Made by a program: the position numbers and the translations under genes
Part shown: piece by piece, positions 1 through 10,589 of the stretch
Numbering within the stretch: position 1 is the stretch's first letter
Layout: each line of letters starts with the position of its first letter
From: Cepaea nemoralis
Lineage: Eukaryota > Mollusca > Gastropoda > Stylommatophora > Helicidae
Reading direction: 5' to 3'
NCBI GenBank assembly: GCA_014155875.1
Contig: JACEFZ010006307.1
Location: forward strand, 69,501 to 133,500
DNA: 64,000 bases
Notes under the pieces: generated by a model
Database searches by the model: none
What the model was told of the DNA's origin: nothing
Seen by the model: only the letters and a program-made list of their open reading frames with translations

Positions 1-53
1 TAGTTACTAACTATAATCTCTAAATGTGCCAAATTAAACTTGATATCTAACCG

Positions 54-272
54 ATCACCAGCTCCATGGCGAAGGGGTTACAGACGGTTCATAATCCTGC
101 ATACCCACGTTCGAAACACAGCTGTGTTGGTTTTTTATTAATGGTATGGGTGCCGGTCGTTCAGAAAGCAATGGCAAACTACTGAACATAAACTTGCCCA
201 GGAATCACAAACAGCCAAAATGCCGGGGTTGATTGCTGTGTCCTGTAAAGGACATGCAACTAACTAACTAAC
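54..272 (+). mobile_element. tRNA-derived SINE, family A, with (CTAA)n tail
   Basis: A tRNA-like head has a B-box-like ACGTTCGAAAC near 109-119. A conserved body follows (TTCAGAAAGCAATGGCAAAC, then TGCCCAGGAATCACAAACAG), ending in CCTGTAAAGGACATGCAACT and a short CTAA repeat. The same body and end recur at 41121-41375 (plus), 30588-30805 and 34535-34745 (minus) and 58950-59060 (plus), which shows an interspersed family. The tail stops about 18 bp before the exon at 290. Confidence 0.8.
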
Positions 273-289
273 CTCATCGTCCATTTCAG

Positions 290-363
290 ACACACACTGT
301 ATGGAGACAGTGCAAAACCACTTTGACTTTAGAATTTGGGCTGCTGAAGGTTATGATGCAAAG
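290..363 (+). CDS. Penultimate coding exon of an unidentified gene
   Basis: A good acceptor (CATCGTCCATTTCAG) precedes the exon and a consensus donor (AAG|GTATGA) follows it. Only one frame is open; it contains METVQNHFDFRIW then AAEGYDAK. The donor is in phase 0, which matches the phase-0 acceptor of the exon at 2263. A SINE tail ends just upstream. I do not recognise the protein, and earlier exons would lie left of the window. The exon is short, so the call rests on the splice sites, the open frame and the phase match. Confidence 0.6.
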
Positions 364-863
364 GTATGAAGTGAGTTTATGTTTATGACAAAGGTATGAA
401 TTTAGTTTATGTTGCAATGTGTCAACTGAATGTGAATTGTGTGAATTCTAATCGGATACATTGTTAAAGTATGAATACAATTAGTGGAACTGGGGTAAAG
501 CCATGGAAATGTAAACAATATAACATAACACAAAGTAATGCAGCTTCACAGAACACAGTTACTGAAAACATAGAACGTTGACGCAACTAGCGTTCATCAG
601 AAAACAAAGAAATGCACAAAACACAACACATAAACACTACAGTAACCACCTTAAGGCTTAAGAACAGGATGAGAAGAATGGACATTTTAAAAATGAGAAC
701 AATGAAAAGAAAATGACAAAAATGGGCTACATATCTCAGAATCCCAGGCTGTGATAGAGTGTGCTTTGCCTGCTGAGCTGGTGGTCATGTACTCAAATCC
801 CCATCAAGATAGAGATTTTAATTACAGAAAAGATTTGTCTTGGGGTCGCAGATCAACCAGACC
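364..863. other. Intron segment, no recognisable feature
   Basis: AT-rich sequence between the donor at 364 and the MITE at 868. It contains scattered short repeats such as AAGGTATGAA, and no supported coding or RNA signal was seen. Confidence 0.5.
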
Positions 864-867
864 TTAA

Positions 868-1395
868 CCCTACCAGACCCGCTGTACCAATTTTCGGAAA
901 TTTCAGAATCTGCCGCTATACCGCTGTCCCTAATTTTCGGCATTTTGCCTATTTCATGATAAATATGTGTCACAAACTAAAAATAACCAACCAATCGTGG
1001 TCAAAACTCATGTTTAAGCCATTGCAAATGTCTTCCCCATAGGTTTGAATTGACTTTGTGTGAATTAATGCGAACAATTTATGAAAATTCACAATGAAAC
1101 GAGCGTTTAATGAACCAAGCACTTCAACAAGAAAGCGAAGTAGGTGTAGGCTTTTCACAGTCCAACGGGTGATAGATACTTTGGTTTATTCAGACTGGAT
1201 TGGCACACAAAGGTGGAATATCAGCGTTAGATGAAAGGAGACCTATTTTCTACAATGTCTCCAAGTTACATCTTATTCTAACCACTTGTTTGCATGTAAC
1301 TAACATTTATCTACACCATGTTGGTTTTTTCTCTTTAATGCTCAGAAGCCCAGGTATAGGGGACAGTTAGGGTTAGGGCTTCAGGTCTGGTAGGG
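868..1395. mobile_element. piggyBac-like MITE with TTAA target duplication
   Basis: The element begins CCCTACCAGACC and ends with its exact reverse complement GGTCTGGTAGGG. It is flanked on both sides by TTAA (864-867 and 1396-1399), the target-site duplication typical of piggyBac superfamily elements. At about 528 bp it is too short for a transposase. A short plus-strand frame near 1097 (MKRAFNEPSTSTRKRSR) may be a leftover N-terminal coding piece. It sits in the intron between the exons at 290 and 2263. Confidence 0.72.
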
Positions 1396-1755
1396 TTAAA
1401 TGGATACCAGGAAGTGTTCTATTAAGTAATTACTGACATGGTATTGATCACATTATCCATTAACAGACTCAGTGCCAAACAAAAAGTTGCTTTGGATCTA
1501 ACATGGCACACAATCACATGAACAAGTAGTGTAATGTAAATTTCCGTTCACTGAACATTGAAATTGTGGAAGATACCGCGAAACAAAACAAATAACACGA
1601 TGACCCTAGTATGGCGATATATTATACTTCTGACCAAATGGGAGGTCAGATTTGGTGATAACCGTCGGCACTGAATCGGTTAAGTGCTGATTGGTTCTAT
1701 GACTTTGCTGAAAGGAACAGAGCATTCACTTTTAAACTTCTTGTGCAGTTATGGT

Positions 1756-1911
1756 TTCTTCTTCTTCTTCTTCTGCTGCGTTCATCCGGAGTTTTTTTGT
1801 GTGGACATGATTGCGTTGTGCCTGTTTACAGCAGAGCTGCGTTCTTGCGCCATTAGGCCAACACATCCGACTTCTGCTGGCATTTGTTGACTGGGTTAAC
1901 CTTCCCGGGGA
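1756..1911 (-). repeat. Short interspersed element with (GAA)n tail, copy 1
   Basis: Read on the minus strand, the element starts near CCCCGGGAAGGTTAACCC, contains GAACGCAGCTCTGCTGTAAA and ends in GAACGCAGCAGAAGAAGAAG. Two further copies lie at 5441-5601 (plus) and 6102-6233 (minus). The GAA-repeat 3' end suggests retroposition. No clear tRNA promoter was recognised. Confidence 0.7.
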
Positions 1912-2160
1912 GTTATGGTTTATCTTGTGCCAAGTTTATTCACACGCAAATTTACTGTGGGGTGGGTTTAGTTTGTGATGAGTTCTATCTTGTGCTGAGT
2001 TTATTCACAGAAACATTTATTGCGGGATGGTTTTAATTTGTGATGAGTTTATCTTGCGCTGAGTTTATTCACAGACAAGTTTATTGTGGGATGGTTTTAA
2101 TTTGTGAGGAGTTTATCTTGTGCTGAATTTTTCACAGACAAATTTATTGTGGGATGATCT
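1905..2160. repeat. Four-copy tandem repeat, about 63 bp unit
   Basis: The unit reads GAGTTTATCTTGTGCTGAGT, TTATTCACAGACAAATTTAT, TGTGGGATGGTTTTAATTTG. It is repeated about four times with a few differences, ending 100 bp upstream of the terminal exon at 2263. Confidence 0.8.
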
Positions 2161-2262
2161 CACAATGTTGTCCATGACCCGCACATTTCCCTTAGTCATT
2201 CATTTACTTGTGAAGATATAAGTAATTTATTGTCTCATTTACATATTATTTTCTTAAAACAG

Positions 2263-2598
2263 ATGGCAGCACAGGAGTTACAAATCCCCCGTAAGAGAAT
2301 GTTTGCAGAACACCCTCCCTTTGGGAAACCACCAGTCGTCATACCCCGGGCACCTTTTATTGATCCAGAGGATTTTGATGACAAGATTGTCAACAGGAAC
2401 CCTTTCAACGTCCACATGGCAAATTTGAAGGCTGAAGCTGAAGCCGTAAAAGAGTTTCTCCAAGTTCAGCAACAGACAGGAGAAGAGGAGCAGAAAGAGT
2501 TCTTTAATCATGAAAGTCAACAACAAATAGAAAATCATGAACAGTTAATAGAAAACAGCCACAATCAGCAGTTAATGGAAGGTGATCACAAACAGTAG
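2263..2598 (+). CDS. Terminal coding exon of an unidentified gene
   Basis: The exon follows the acceptor TTTTCTTAAAACAG and runs 112 codons to TAG at 2596-2598. The first part is basic and proline-rich (IPRKRMFAEHPPFGKPP, VVIPRAPFIDPEDFDD, NPFNVHMANLK). The rest is a Glu/Gln/Asn/His-rich tail that is likely disordered or coiled-coil (VKEFLQVQQQTGEEEQKEFF). The compact proline-rich block looks like constrained protein rather than chance ORF. No family was recognised. The intron before it (364-2262) holds a MITE, a GAA-tailed element and a tandem repeat. Confidence 0.65.
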   Translation: MAAQELQIPRKRMFAEHPPFGKPPVVIPRAPFIDPEDFDDKIVNRNPFNVHMANLKAEAEAVKEFLQVQQQTGEEEQKEFFNHESQQQIENHEQLIENSHNQQLMEGDHKQ

Positions 2599-2674
2599 TT
2601 TGAAAACAACCACCGTTTAGTGGCAAATAATGTTTACATTTTTGAAAATCACACAATTTGAGAAGGCAAAATGT

Positions 2675-2680
2675 AATAAA
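2675..2680 (+). promoter_or_regulatory. Polyadenylation signal AATAAA
   Basis: A canonical AATAAA lies 77 bp after the TAG of the exon ending at 2598, giving a short 3' UTR. Confidence 0.6.
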
Positions 2681-2817
2681 CTCCAGTAGAAAAACAAATA
2701 TGTTTTATTTAACCACAAAAATAATTATAACAAATGATGACACTAGAATCATTAGAAAATAATACAAAAGTATTGAAACATAAAAGAACAGAATCAACAT
2801 TCTCTTTCTCTCTCTAT

Positions 2818-2819
<2 letters not shown>

Positions 2820-2854
<35 letters not shown>
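2820..2854. repeat. Poly-C run of about 35 bp
   Basis: An uninterrupted C tract follows a short TCTCTC stretch. Length in such tracts is unreliable in assemblies. Confidence 0.95.
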
Positions 2855-2859
2855 ATTTC

Positions 2860-3080
2860 GTGCTGTGAGCCTGGGATGTGATAGTGCCATCGCATTTGTA
2901 GGCCTGACTGCAAGAAGAAGTGATGGTGGCCAATCTCTCCCTCACTTAACAGGCAATGAGCCCAGGCATGGAACCCTCGCCAGACCATGCTCATGACATT
3001 ATCAGCACAGTTCCCTATCAACTTCGTTAACACGTCCACTAGAATCAACAATAGTGCCTGCAAACAAATCCCCAACAATC
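2860..3080. repeat. Interspersed repeat, pair with 18660-18815
   Basis: Blocks such as GGTGGCCAATCTCTCCCTCA and CTTAACAGGCAATGAGCCCA, with CTCATGACATTATCAGCACA, recur in diverged form at 18660-18815 in the same orientation. The class is unknown. Confidence 0.6.
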
Positions 3081-3161
3081 TATCTAAACTACAATAGCTA
3101 TATCTAATAAACAAGGACAACAACAAATTAATGAAGGCAACAGTGCAGTCATGTTTAAACT

Positions 3162-3255
3162 GTCCTCCTTCTGCCCTTTAACCCCCACTGGGGCATCGAC
3201 ACTCAACCAAACCACGTCAAGCTGTCCTGTCGTTTGCTGTCTCCTGCTGTTCCCT
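3162..3255. repeat. Interspersed family D fragment
   Basis: Contains CTTCTGCCCTTTAACCCCCA, then a diverged GCATCGACACTCAACCAAAC, resembling the start of copies near 30960, 44930 and 50515 (CTTCTGCCTTTTATCTCCCA with TCAACCAA...). Class unknown. Confidence 0.4.
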
Positions 3256-3363
3256 CCATTTCCTCCCAGTATTATTCATTTTTAAAACAAATAAACTTTA
3301 TTATGCATGAATTATGACCCAGCTCACCCCTCCCTCAATTTTCCCTATTCAACCCCTGGCTAT

Positions 3364-3963
3364 TACGAGGGTAAGTTAATAAATAAGTCACAAATGGCTG
3401 TAGAAAAATAACTACACATGATAACAACTTGAAACCAGTTTATTTTTATACATACATTGTCCCTTTATTTCTCAACATAATTTCCACCAACATTGATGCA
3501 CTTATCCCATCGTTTTATCAGTCCTCCCAAACCGGCTGCATAGAACTGCGTGCTTTGTTTTCATTTACCGGGCCACCCCACAGAACTGTGTGACTTACTT
3601 ATCGACTTGTCTCCGTTTTCTACCCAGCTATGCACCACTTTACGGGACAAACATTTGTCAGTATAAACACTGACAACCCACCTTGGCGGGAGACATTTTG
3701 TGAATGACGCAAAGTTAATAAGAAATAAAGAATGACACTGAAGTTGAATGTGAAGTGAAAACGTGGTTTAGAAAACAGAGCACGCAGTTCTACGCAGCCG
3801 ATTTGGGAGGACTGATAAAACGATGGGATAAGTGCATCAATGTTGGTGGAAATTATGTTGAGAAATAAAGGAACAATGTATGTATAAAAAATGTTTCAAG
3901 TTGTTATCATATTTAGTTATTTTTTACAGCCATTTGTGACTTACTTATTAACTTACCCTCGTA
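3364..3963. mobile_element. Palindromic mariner-derived element
   Basis: The ends are TACGAGGGTAAGTTAATAA and its inverse TTACCCTCGTA. The two arms (about 3364-3565 and 3768-3963) are inverted copies of each other. The right arm, read on the plus strand, encodes a mariner transposase C-terminus (LIKRWDKCINVGGNYVEK, then stop), and the left arm encodes the same tail on the minus strand. So both halves derive from the same 3' end of a mariner, joined head to head around about 200 bp of further relic. No catalytic domain remains. Confidence 0.8.
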
Positions 3964-4647
3964 CTTCACTTTTACTGGTTACACATCGAAAACCTTCAAT
4001 CCAGATCTCTGGTTAGTGAATTAGGTGCCTGGCCTTCTCAGATGAGGGTAATGTATTGCTTCATAGGTTCAAGGTGTTCTGTTTCTAAACAGTTATGATA
4101 ACGAAAGATGTCGTCTAGAGGCAGTCACCTTACTTGCCAAGGTAAATAGTTCTCACGACTTTTTAAATGCAAGTTTTCTTCCGTAAATTTAATTAGTTCT
4201 GTATTAGCCGTAATCCCCTTTATATTTAGAGTATTTTCTAAATTGGGCATTAAAACCAATCAGGCTTTTCTCTCTGTTATGTTCAGATTTATATCCCATT
4301 TTGAGGTGGATGGCTAAAGGTATAATGCCCTCCTCTAGCTCAAACAGACCTGCTATGATTCATGGTGTGGATAGTATGCACTTTTAGAAAATAAGGAAAG
4401 GATGAAGTAATCTCCTTTGATCCTAGGGTAGTGAATTGAGCATCTAATCTGCTTGAATAAGGTCGAAAAGATAGAAGGACCCATGTGCACGTTGCTTATA
4501 TTTAAGATCCCTTGGCAGTCAGAAATGATAAAGGGTGTGTCTTTTGTGGCCGTAGCTCAGCCTCAATTGTTAAAATGTGAACATCTACTCATATCTAAAC
4601 TTTATAGTATTCTTGGTGAGGAGATTTGCCCCGTCATATACATGTGT

Positions 4648-4880
4648 TCGGAACTGGGGTGGTGCAGTGACTAGTATGCTTGCTTGCCAGCCCAGTGGTC
4701 ATAGGTTTGAGTCCCCAACACATCTAAAATGGGTACCAGGAAATGTCCAGAGAAACAATGTTAGCCGGTGTGATATGCATCACATGACCCGTTGAGCGCT
4801 GATTGGTCTATTCAAATGTGTGGCCAGCACCACATGCCCAATGTGCCTCATGGCACGTAAAAGGCTCCGTGGCTTTCTTG
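4648..4880 (+). mobile_element. tRNA-derived SINE, family B
   Basis: The head GGGGTGGTGCAGTGACTAGT with B-box-like AGGTTTGAGTCC is followed by a body containing GTACCAGGAAATGTCCAGA and GAGCGCTGATTGGTCTATTC. Related bodies occur at 11160, 12125, 32215, 56205 (minus) and 57120 (plus). Confidence 0.75.
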
Positions 4881-5159
4881 TTACTCACACTGAGCATAAA
4901 TTCTTTCACCATGGCACTCCTATCTGCCATGATTGTGTTGATTTTGATAGTTACACACATTGTCTTGATTCAATTCAATTCAACTTTATTTTTAAAAGGG
5001 TTACAAATTGGGCACGCAGGCCTGTCTTACATTCGGCCCTTCCAATCACCCATCTTTCATTCATCAATAGTGCATGATGCATTCACATAGGAAAATGCAT
5101 TGTCAAATGAATGTTGTAAACATAAACAATGCATATTACAATGTTATGAGACACATCCC

Positions 5160-5425
5160 TCACCCACCCACACAACCTCTTTCCACCCACATACACCCAA
5201 ACACATCCCTATCCACCCACATACACCCCCACCCCACCCCTACACACCCTTCATCCACCCACACACATCCCCACCCACCTCACCCCCCTACACACACACA
5301 CACCCTCCATCCACCCACACACATCCCACACCTCACCCACCCCTACACACACACACCCTACATCCACCCACACAATCCCCCACCCCCACCCACCCCAGCC
5401 TCCCACATACCCACCCCACCCACCC
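5160..5425. repeat. C/A-rich simple-sequence array (CCCACACA-like)
   Basis: Imperfect iterations of CACCCACCCACACAC and CATCCACCCACACACATCCC. Pro/His/Thr-rich open frames across it result from the repeat. Confidence 0.9.
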
Positions 5426-5440
5426 AGCGACTTTAAGCGA

Positions 5441-5601
5441 CATTGTTTCGGTTTTCCCCGGGAAGGTTAACCCGGTCAACAAATGCCCGCAGAAGTCGGA
5501 TGTGTCTGCCTAACGGCGCAAGAACGCAGCTCTGCTGTAAACAGGCACAATGCAATCACATCCGGGGGAAAAACTCCGGATGAACGCAGAAGAAGAAGAA
5601 G
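5441..5601 (+). repeat. Short interspersed element with (GAA)n tail, copy 2
   Basis: Same family as 1756-1911. It starts near CATTGTTTCGGTTTTCCCCG and ends GATGAACGCAGAAGAAGAAG. This is the best-preserved copy in the window. Confidence 0.75.
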
Positions 5602-5756
5602 TTTCGGATTTGATAGTTATGCACACATTGTTTCGATTTTGATAGTTATGCACACATTGTTTTGATTTTGATAGTTACACACATTGTCAGCATACGACTA
5701 CATTGCCTCTTGCGTCCTGTTCAGCCATCGACAATATATATGTCTGGCTTCGTCAT

Positions 5757-5757
<1 letters not shown>

Positions 5758-5787
<30 letters not shown>
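5758..5787. repeat. Poly-C run
   Basis: About 30 consecutive C residues. Confidence 0.95.
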
Positions 5788-5791
<4 letters not shown>

Positions 5792-6101
5792 TACTTCAAT
5801 AGCATAAGTTATACTTGAACATTATTAAAACTTGCTTGCCTGCGATTCTAAGAGACTGTGTCTGCAAGTTTGCACTTTCTAAAGATTTCCATTACTACAA
5901 AAGTAGCATACTGGAAAACATTGGTATATTTTCTTGCAGTGTATTAAAACTAAATATGATATATATATATATATATATACAATGTTTCAGTTACATTCAT
6001 GTAACCAAGATTTAGTTATAATTGTTTATTGTGCTTGAAATCACTCATATAATGAAAATGTGTTGGTTATTCCTGCAGGACATTGTAACCAAGCTTTGTG
6101 T

Positions 6102-6233
6102 TTCTTCTTCTTCTGCGTTCATACGGAGTTTTTTCGGACGTGATTGCATTGTGCCCGTTTACAGCAAAGCTGCGCTCTTGCGCCGTTAGGCCGACACATC
6201 CGACTTCTGCGGGCATTTGTTGACCTGGTTAAC
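6102..6233 (-). repeat. Short interspersed element with (GAA)n tail, copy 3
   Basis: Minus-strand copy of the family at 5441-5601, with a shorter GAA tail (TTCTTCTTCTTCTG on the plus strand). Confidence 0.7.
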
Positions 6234-6239
6234 TTTATG

Positions 6240-6500
6240 TTTTACTTTGTTTTTGTGTGCTGATGCCAAGGTAGGGCATTCCCTACACCGGTCAGTTGGA
6301 CTGAAATGTTGACTTCTTGTCCTTGACTTGGGGATGTAAATTACAAGTGCCTCAGAAGTTGGAGTGGGTGTTGCTTGATGGCAAAAGACACTGGCAATAG
6401 GGAAAGCTAATCCACATGCAAACATCAGTCCAGTGCGGTAAAAGTATTAGCACGTGTATGGACCACGCTTGAGTTCAAAGTGAGCGACCGCGCACACACA
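6240..6500. repeat. Interspersed repeat, pair with 61610-61805
   Basis: Shares AAATGTTGACTTCT, ATTACAAGTGCCT, GGAAAGCTAATCCA and a CACTTGAGTTCAAA-like block (CGCTTGAGTTCAAA here) with 61610-61805, same orientation. Ends in a CA microsatellite. Class unknown. Confidence 0.65.
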
Positions 6501-6589
6501 CACACAAACACACAATTTTGTTATTTATTCTGGGGGAGAAGAAAGGCAAAGAGGTGAAGTAATTATCTTGGATCTGCAAACATCAAAAT

Positions 6590-7205
6590 CTGTTAAGGAT
6601 ATTGGGCAGTGTCAGACAGGGTTCTATTGGTAAAATTAATATCATAACATCTGATGGGAGATGCCTTGAAGAGATTAGAACAAGAATCGCCATGGCGAAG
6701 GTACCCTTTTGCAAGATGCAAAACATACTGACCTACAAAAAGATGTCTATTGCAATGAGAAAAATAGTGTTGAGGTGCTACATAGAATCTGTACTTTTGT
6801 ATGGATGTGAAGCGTGGACAATGAGCAGACAGACAAGCTGAAAAACATTTGATGGTTGTGGAAATGTGGTTTCTGAGGAAAATGCGAAGAATGCCATGGA
6901 TAGACAGAAAAACCAATGCAGGAAACAAATGAAAATTGTACTGATTTAGATAAATTAAGATGTAGGACAGTCACAATAATTGATGAACTTGATGACAACT
7001 GACAAGATTTAGGGGAAGAGACCAAAGGGAAGGCAGGGAAGTAAATACCTGGATGGCAAGATTTAGGGGAAGAGACCAAAGGGAAGTAAATACCTGGATG
7101 GCTTGGCCACTAGGCATGGTCGAGACAAGAACACTGAGCTGATCCATGACTCTGGTGATCGAGTGAAATGGCGAATCATGACCATCCACGCTTATCGGCG
7201 AGGCA
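6590..7205 (+). mobile_element. Decayed non-LTR retrotransposon, RT C-terminal region
   Basis: Broken frames read ITSDGRCLEEIRTRIAMAK, FCKMQNILTYKKMS, then VLLYGCEAWTMS, the familiar region downstream of the RT palm in endonuclease/RT-type LINEs. The end reads DRVKWRIMTIHAYRRGT then stop. The frame is interrupted by stops and shifts. A minus-strand relative lies at 62845-63500. Confidence 0.75.
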
Positions 7206-7209
7206 CATG

Positions 7210-7386
7210 ATGAATGAATGCTGGTATGTTGGAAAATGAGCAGGCCGAAAGATTGGCTGGGTCTGCACTACTGGGCGAGTTACCATTAGTATTGGGAATA
7301 TTCACCGGTTGTTGAAGATGAGGACAACGTATGTAAAGGAATGTCCAGAGTGATGTGATGTCGGTTCTTGGCTCAACTCGGCTCAA
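7210..7386 (+). mobile_element. RNase-H-type non-LTR element, 3' end
   Basis: Encodes ENEQAERLAGSALLGE, matching the last RNase H motif of related fragments at 35940, 38620, 46190, 50905 and 52500. Terminates in GGCTCAACTCGGCTCAAC, a degraded AACTC tail repeat. Confidence 0.65.
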
Positions 7387-7639
7387 CAGATTTTCATTGG
7401 AAGCCCTCTCACCTTTACATTCTTGAAAACACTGACAGAATGGTGGGGAAGTGTATAGTTTTATTCAAGGTCTCAAATTATAAAACAATAATATAACGGT
7501 AAATAAAATGGCTACATGTTTCACAATGAATATAATAACACATTTAGTTCAGTGATAAGCATCAGAGACTTGTAGAAAACCTTCAGTCAGGGACACATCT
7601 TGAACAGGGAAACTCCTTTCATATAATGTTGCAATCCTG

Positions 7640-7860
7640 ATTCACTAGTGTAATTCTGTTGTGGCTAAGAAGCTTACAATAGGGCACATCAGCATCAACA
7701 CCCTTCACCTTCTGCTAGAAGAGAACGTGTAGCACCTATAAGCCTATCATGTGTGGCTAAGAAGCTCAGCTTCACAATAGGGACATCGGCATCCACACCC
7801 TTCACCTTCTGCTGGGAGAGACTCAGCACATACAAGCCTGTCATGAGTGCAGTGACATAG
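7640..7860. repeat. Two-copy tandem repeat, about 110 bp
   Basis: GTGGCTAAGAAGCT, CACCCTTCACCTTCTGCT and TACAAGCCTGTCATG-like blocks occur twice in a row. Confidence 0.65.
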
Positions 7861-8639
7861 ATTTTTCAATAGAAGTGGTAATTTTGTACAGATACAGTTT
7901 GTGGTGACCGCGCTAGCTAGGCAGCCTTAATTCCTCAGACTCAAAGACCCCTCTGCCATACACCGCAAGGTACAATGTTGGCAGTAAATGACAGTATCAT
8001 GACAGATCACCCGGCAGAATGGGTGTTAAATGCTAAAAAATATAACACACATTAAGTGACCCCATTATAAGTTGGTGTGAACAGGTTTTAATGTATGAAA
8101 TATTCATAGTATGTCAATCTCTTACATATGTGTGGAAGCCAAAGGAAAACTACCACATGTATGTCCCAAAAGTAGGTTTGTGGGCAGTCACAAAGCCACA
8201 TGTATGCTGGAGTGACACGTGGAAGTGACTTTGTGACTTGGTATTTTGTAACTGATAACTTCAATAAGGGAAACCAACCCTCCCTCAAGCAGGTGGACTA
8301 ACACACTCACATTACACAGAGATTGTACAATAAGAATGGCATCTTGGGAACAAAATAATACAACTAAGCAGTCACCACTCTGCCAGCTGTAGCATATTCT
8401 TTATTTACAGACACATAACCCACAAGCAAGTTCAATCAAAGAGCAGCAAAACAAAGCAACAGCTTTAACCATGTCAAACATACTAACTCTTTCAGTTTCG
8501 CAGCATGTGATGTGTCACTGGCTCTACCCCTTGAATACTAACCATTGCATGGTGTGTTCTCTTACTGTCTACATTTGGTCAGTGTATATTACAAATCTGG
8601 CTATCCTAATGACTACTTATTCTGCTACCCTTTTCCCAC

Positions 8640-9310
8640 ATTAGAGTACATGCCTCAAAACCGACTCATGCCAAGATATCTTTTGCTATCTCCTGTAGCC
8701 CCCTACATATCCACCCCATATTATTCATCTGTCGTAAATTCTCTTCAGCTTTTTATGCCTTCCTCTATTTCATTTTCCCTGTGGGTTCCAAAGGAAGGAT
8801 TTTCTAGTTATGCTATTATCAGGTTTCCTCAGTGTGTGCCCTACCCATCGCCAGAGTCTTTTCCTCAACTCTTAGTTCGCTTGGGTGTTTCCACTCTCTA
8901 TAAGCTCCGAATTAGTGACACTTTTGTGTCCTATTCTGCACAGGCACAGTTAATGAATGTTTACAGTTCATAAGTAATTGTTGTAGACATTCTCAATGTT
9001 TCTAATCAGGCAGCAATAGTGTTCATTTAATTTTGTTAGACTTCCACAAATTTCAGTGCTTTTAGCAGCTTTTCTTGCCTTTTGTATTCTAACTGCAGCT
9101 GAAATCTTCCATGAAATGTTGTCTACATTACTACCTATAATGTACTAGCTGATGATGATGTTGGTTGCATCTTGCAGCTGAAGTCTTCCATGAAATGTGG
9201 TAGCAGTCTCAAGCCGCCAATCCTCCTCAGCCACCTCTAAGGACAAGCATGGCAGGCCACAATGTTACTATTCTTTGCTCCCCTTACAAGCTCCGTTAAG
9301 ACAAGGGCAA
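8640..9310. repeat. Family D interspersed repeat pieces
   Basis: CCCCCTACATATCCACCCCA at 8700 matches CCCCCTACATGTCTACCCTA at 31041. TACTATTCTTTGCTCCCCTT near 9267 matches the end of copies at 40820, 45100 and 50685. The 142-codon frame across 8545-8973 is probably repeat-derived, since its middle is shared with 30960-31150. Confidence 0.5.
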
Positions 9311-9594
9311 AAGTAATCTTACTACATACTACCGTTTGTTTTAACTTTATTTTGACAGCTGTATCTATATTACTTTGCAATACTCTTTACCCTCTCTACA
9401 ATACTCTCCTCTTTACAATACTTTAAATTACATGAATTATATATAATTATTGTTCTTCTACTTCAGGTATATCAATTGGGAAACCCGTTGAGGCCATTTA
9501 GACAGTTCACAAATAAATACACAGAGGGTATTGTTGGTCACTTTCTTTTTTCTACTACTATAAGCACGAAATAACACATGTGTGTTTATTCTCC

Positions 9595-9850
9595 TTCAGG
9601 TTGTATGGGCTGGAGCAGACGTCAGCCATCTTGACTCTCCAATCCTTCCTGTTGTTGTTATGTTGGTGTTGCCTATACCAATATTTGTCTGTCTAAGCTT
9701 GCCACATACATCGTTCTGTGTCTTCTCCTGACTCTACTGCCAAGTAGTGTCCCACACAAGGATAGTCTCATCATTCCACCTCTTTTGCTGACATGCCACA
9801 AAAATGTCATTTGTCTTCTTCTGATGGTTTCCATGAGTGATCACATTAAT
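9595..9850 (-). mobile_element. Non-LTR retrotransposon C-terminal fragment
   Basis: On the minus strand the sequence reads METIRRRQMTFLWHVSKRGG, then SRVRRRHRTMYVASLDRQ, and near the end RLLQPIQPEG in a shifted frame. The pattern R-R-F-x-G/W-H-V followed by a GRGRPRT-like block is the hallmark C-terminal end of endonuclease/RT LINEs. Frameshifted and dead. Confidence 0.7.
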
Positions 9851-9951
9851 GCTTGCAGCTCTTAGTACATCGACAGTTGTTTTGTTTTCTGTCCGTTACA
9901 TTTTCAGTTTTCTTCTCAAAAGCCACATCTCCACTGTGTGTGTTTGTGTGT

Positions 9952-10094
<143 letters not shown>

Positions 10095-10589
10095 TATGAA
10101 TCAGCAAAACATACTGCTTCTGTCTTCCTTTGTAAAGCTTTCATATTTTTCCATTATCTTGTGTGTTCTCTTGTATATTTCATTCCCATTTCTTTCCCAT
10201 CATTTTAATTTTATATTACTTTCCCAAAACATTCTATTCCTTGTGTCTAAAATATTTCTTTCTCAGAACTTTCTGTTGCATGTGTCTTCTAATATATTTC
10301 TTTCCTATTACTTACCCTTTCCCTTCCCAGTTTCATTTCCATAACTTTCTTTTCCATATGTCTTCTAATACATTTCTTTCCTATTACTTTCTTTTTCATA
10401 ACTTTCTATCCTGATATACGAGTGTTAATCAACACCTTTAAAGTTACTGTATCGAGTGTCTACACTAGCCCCACTCCACTTCTTGTGCCTGGTCTCTATA
10501 GCTGCCACAAAGCGTAACATTTTGATTCACACAGAGAGGATGTTAGTGAACACTAACCACTGTGGCTGCCTAGAGGTAACTTCACTTAT

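Noticed and set aside
864..1400. Telomere-like CCCTAACCC sequence
   Set aside because: Only isolated copies near the MITE end, not an array.
8545..8973. 142-codon plus-strand frame
   Set aside because: Its middle is shared with the interspersed repeat at 30955-31150 and no family motif is visible.
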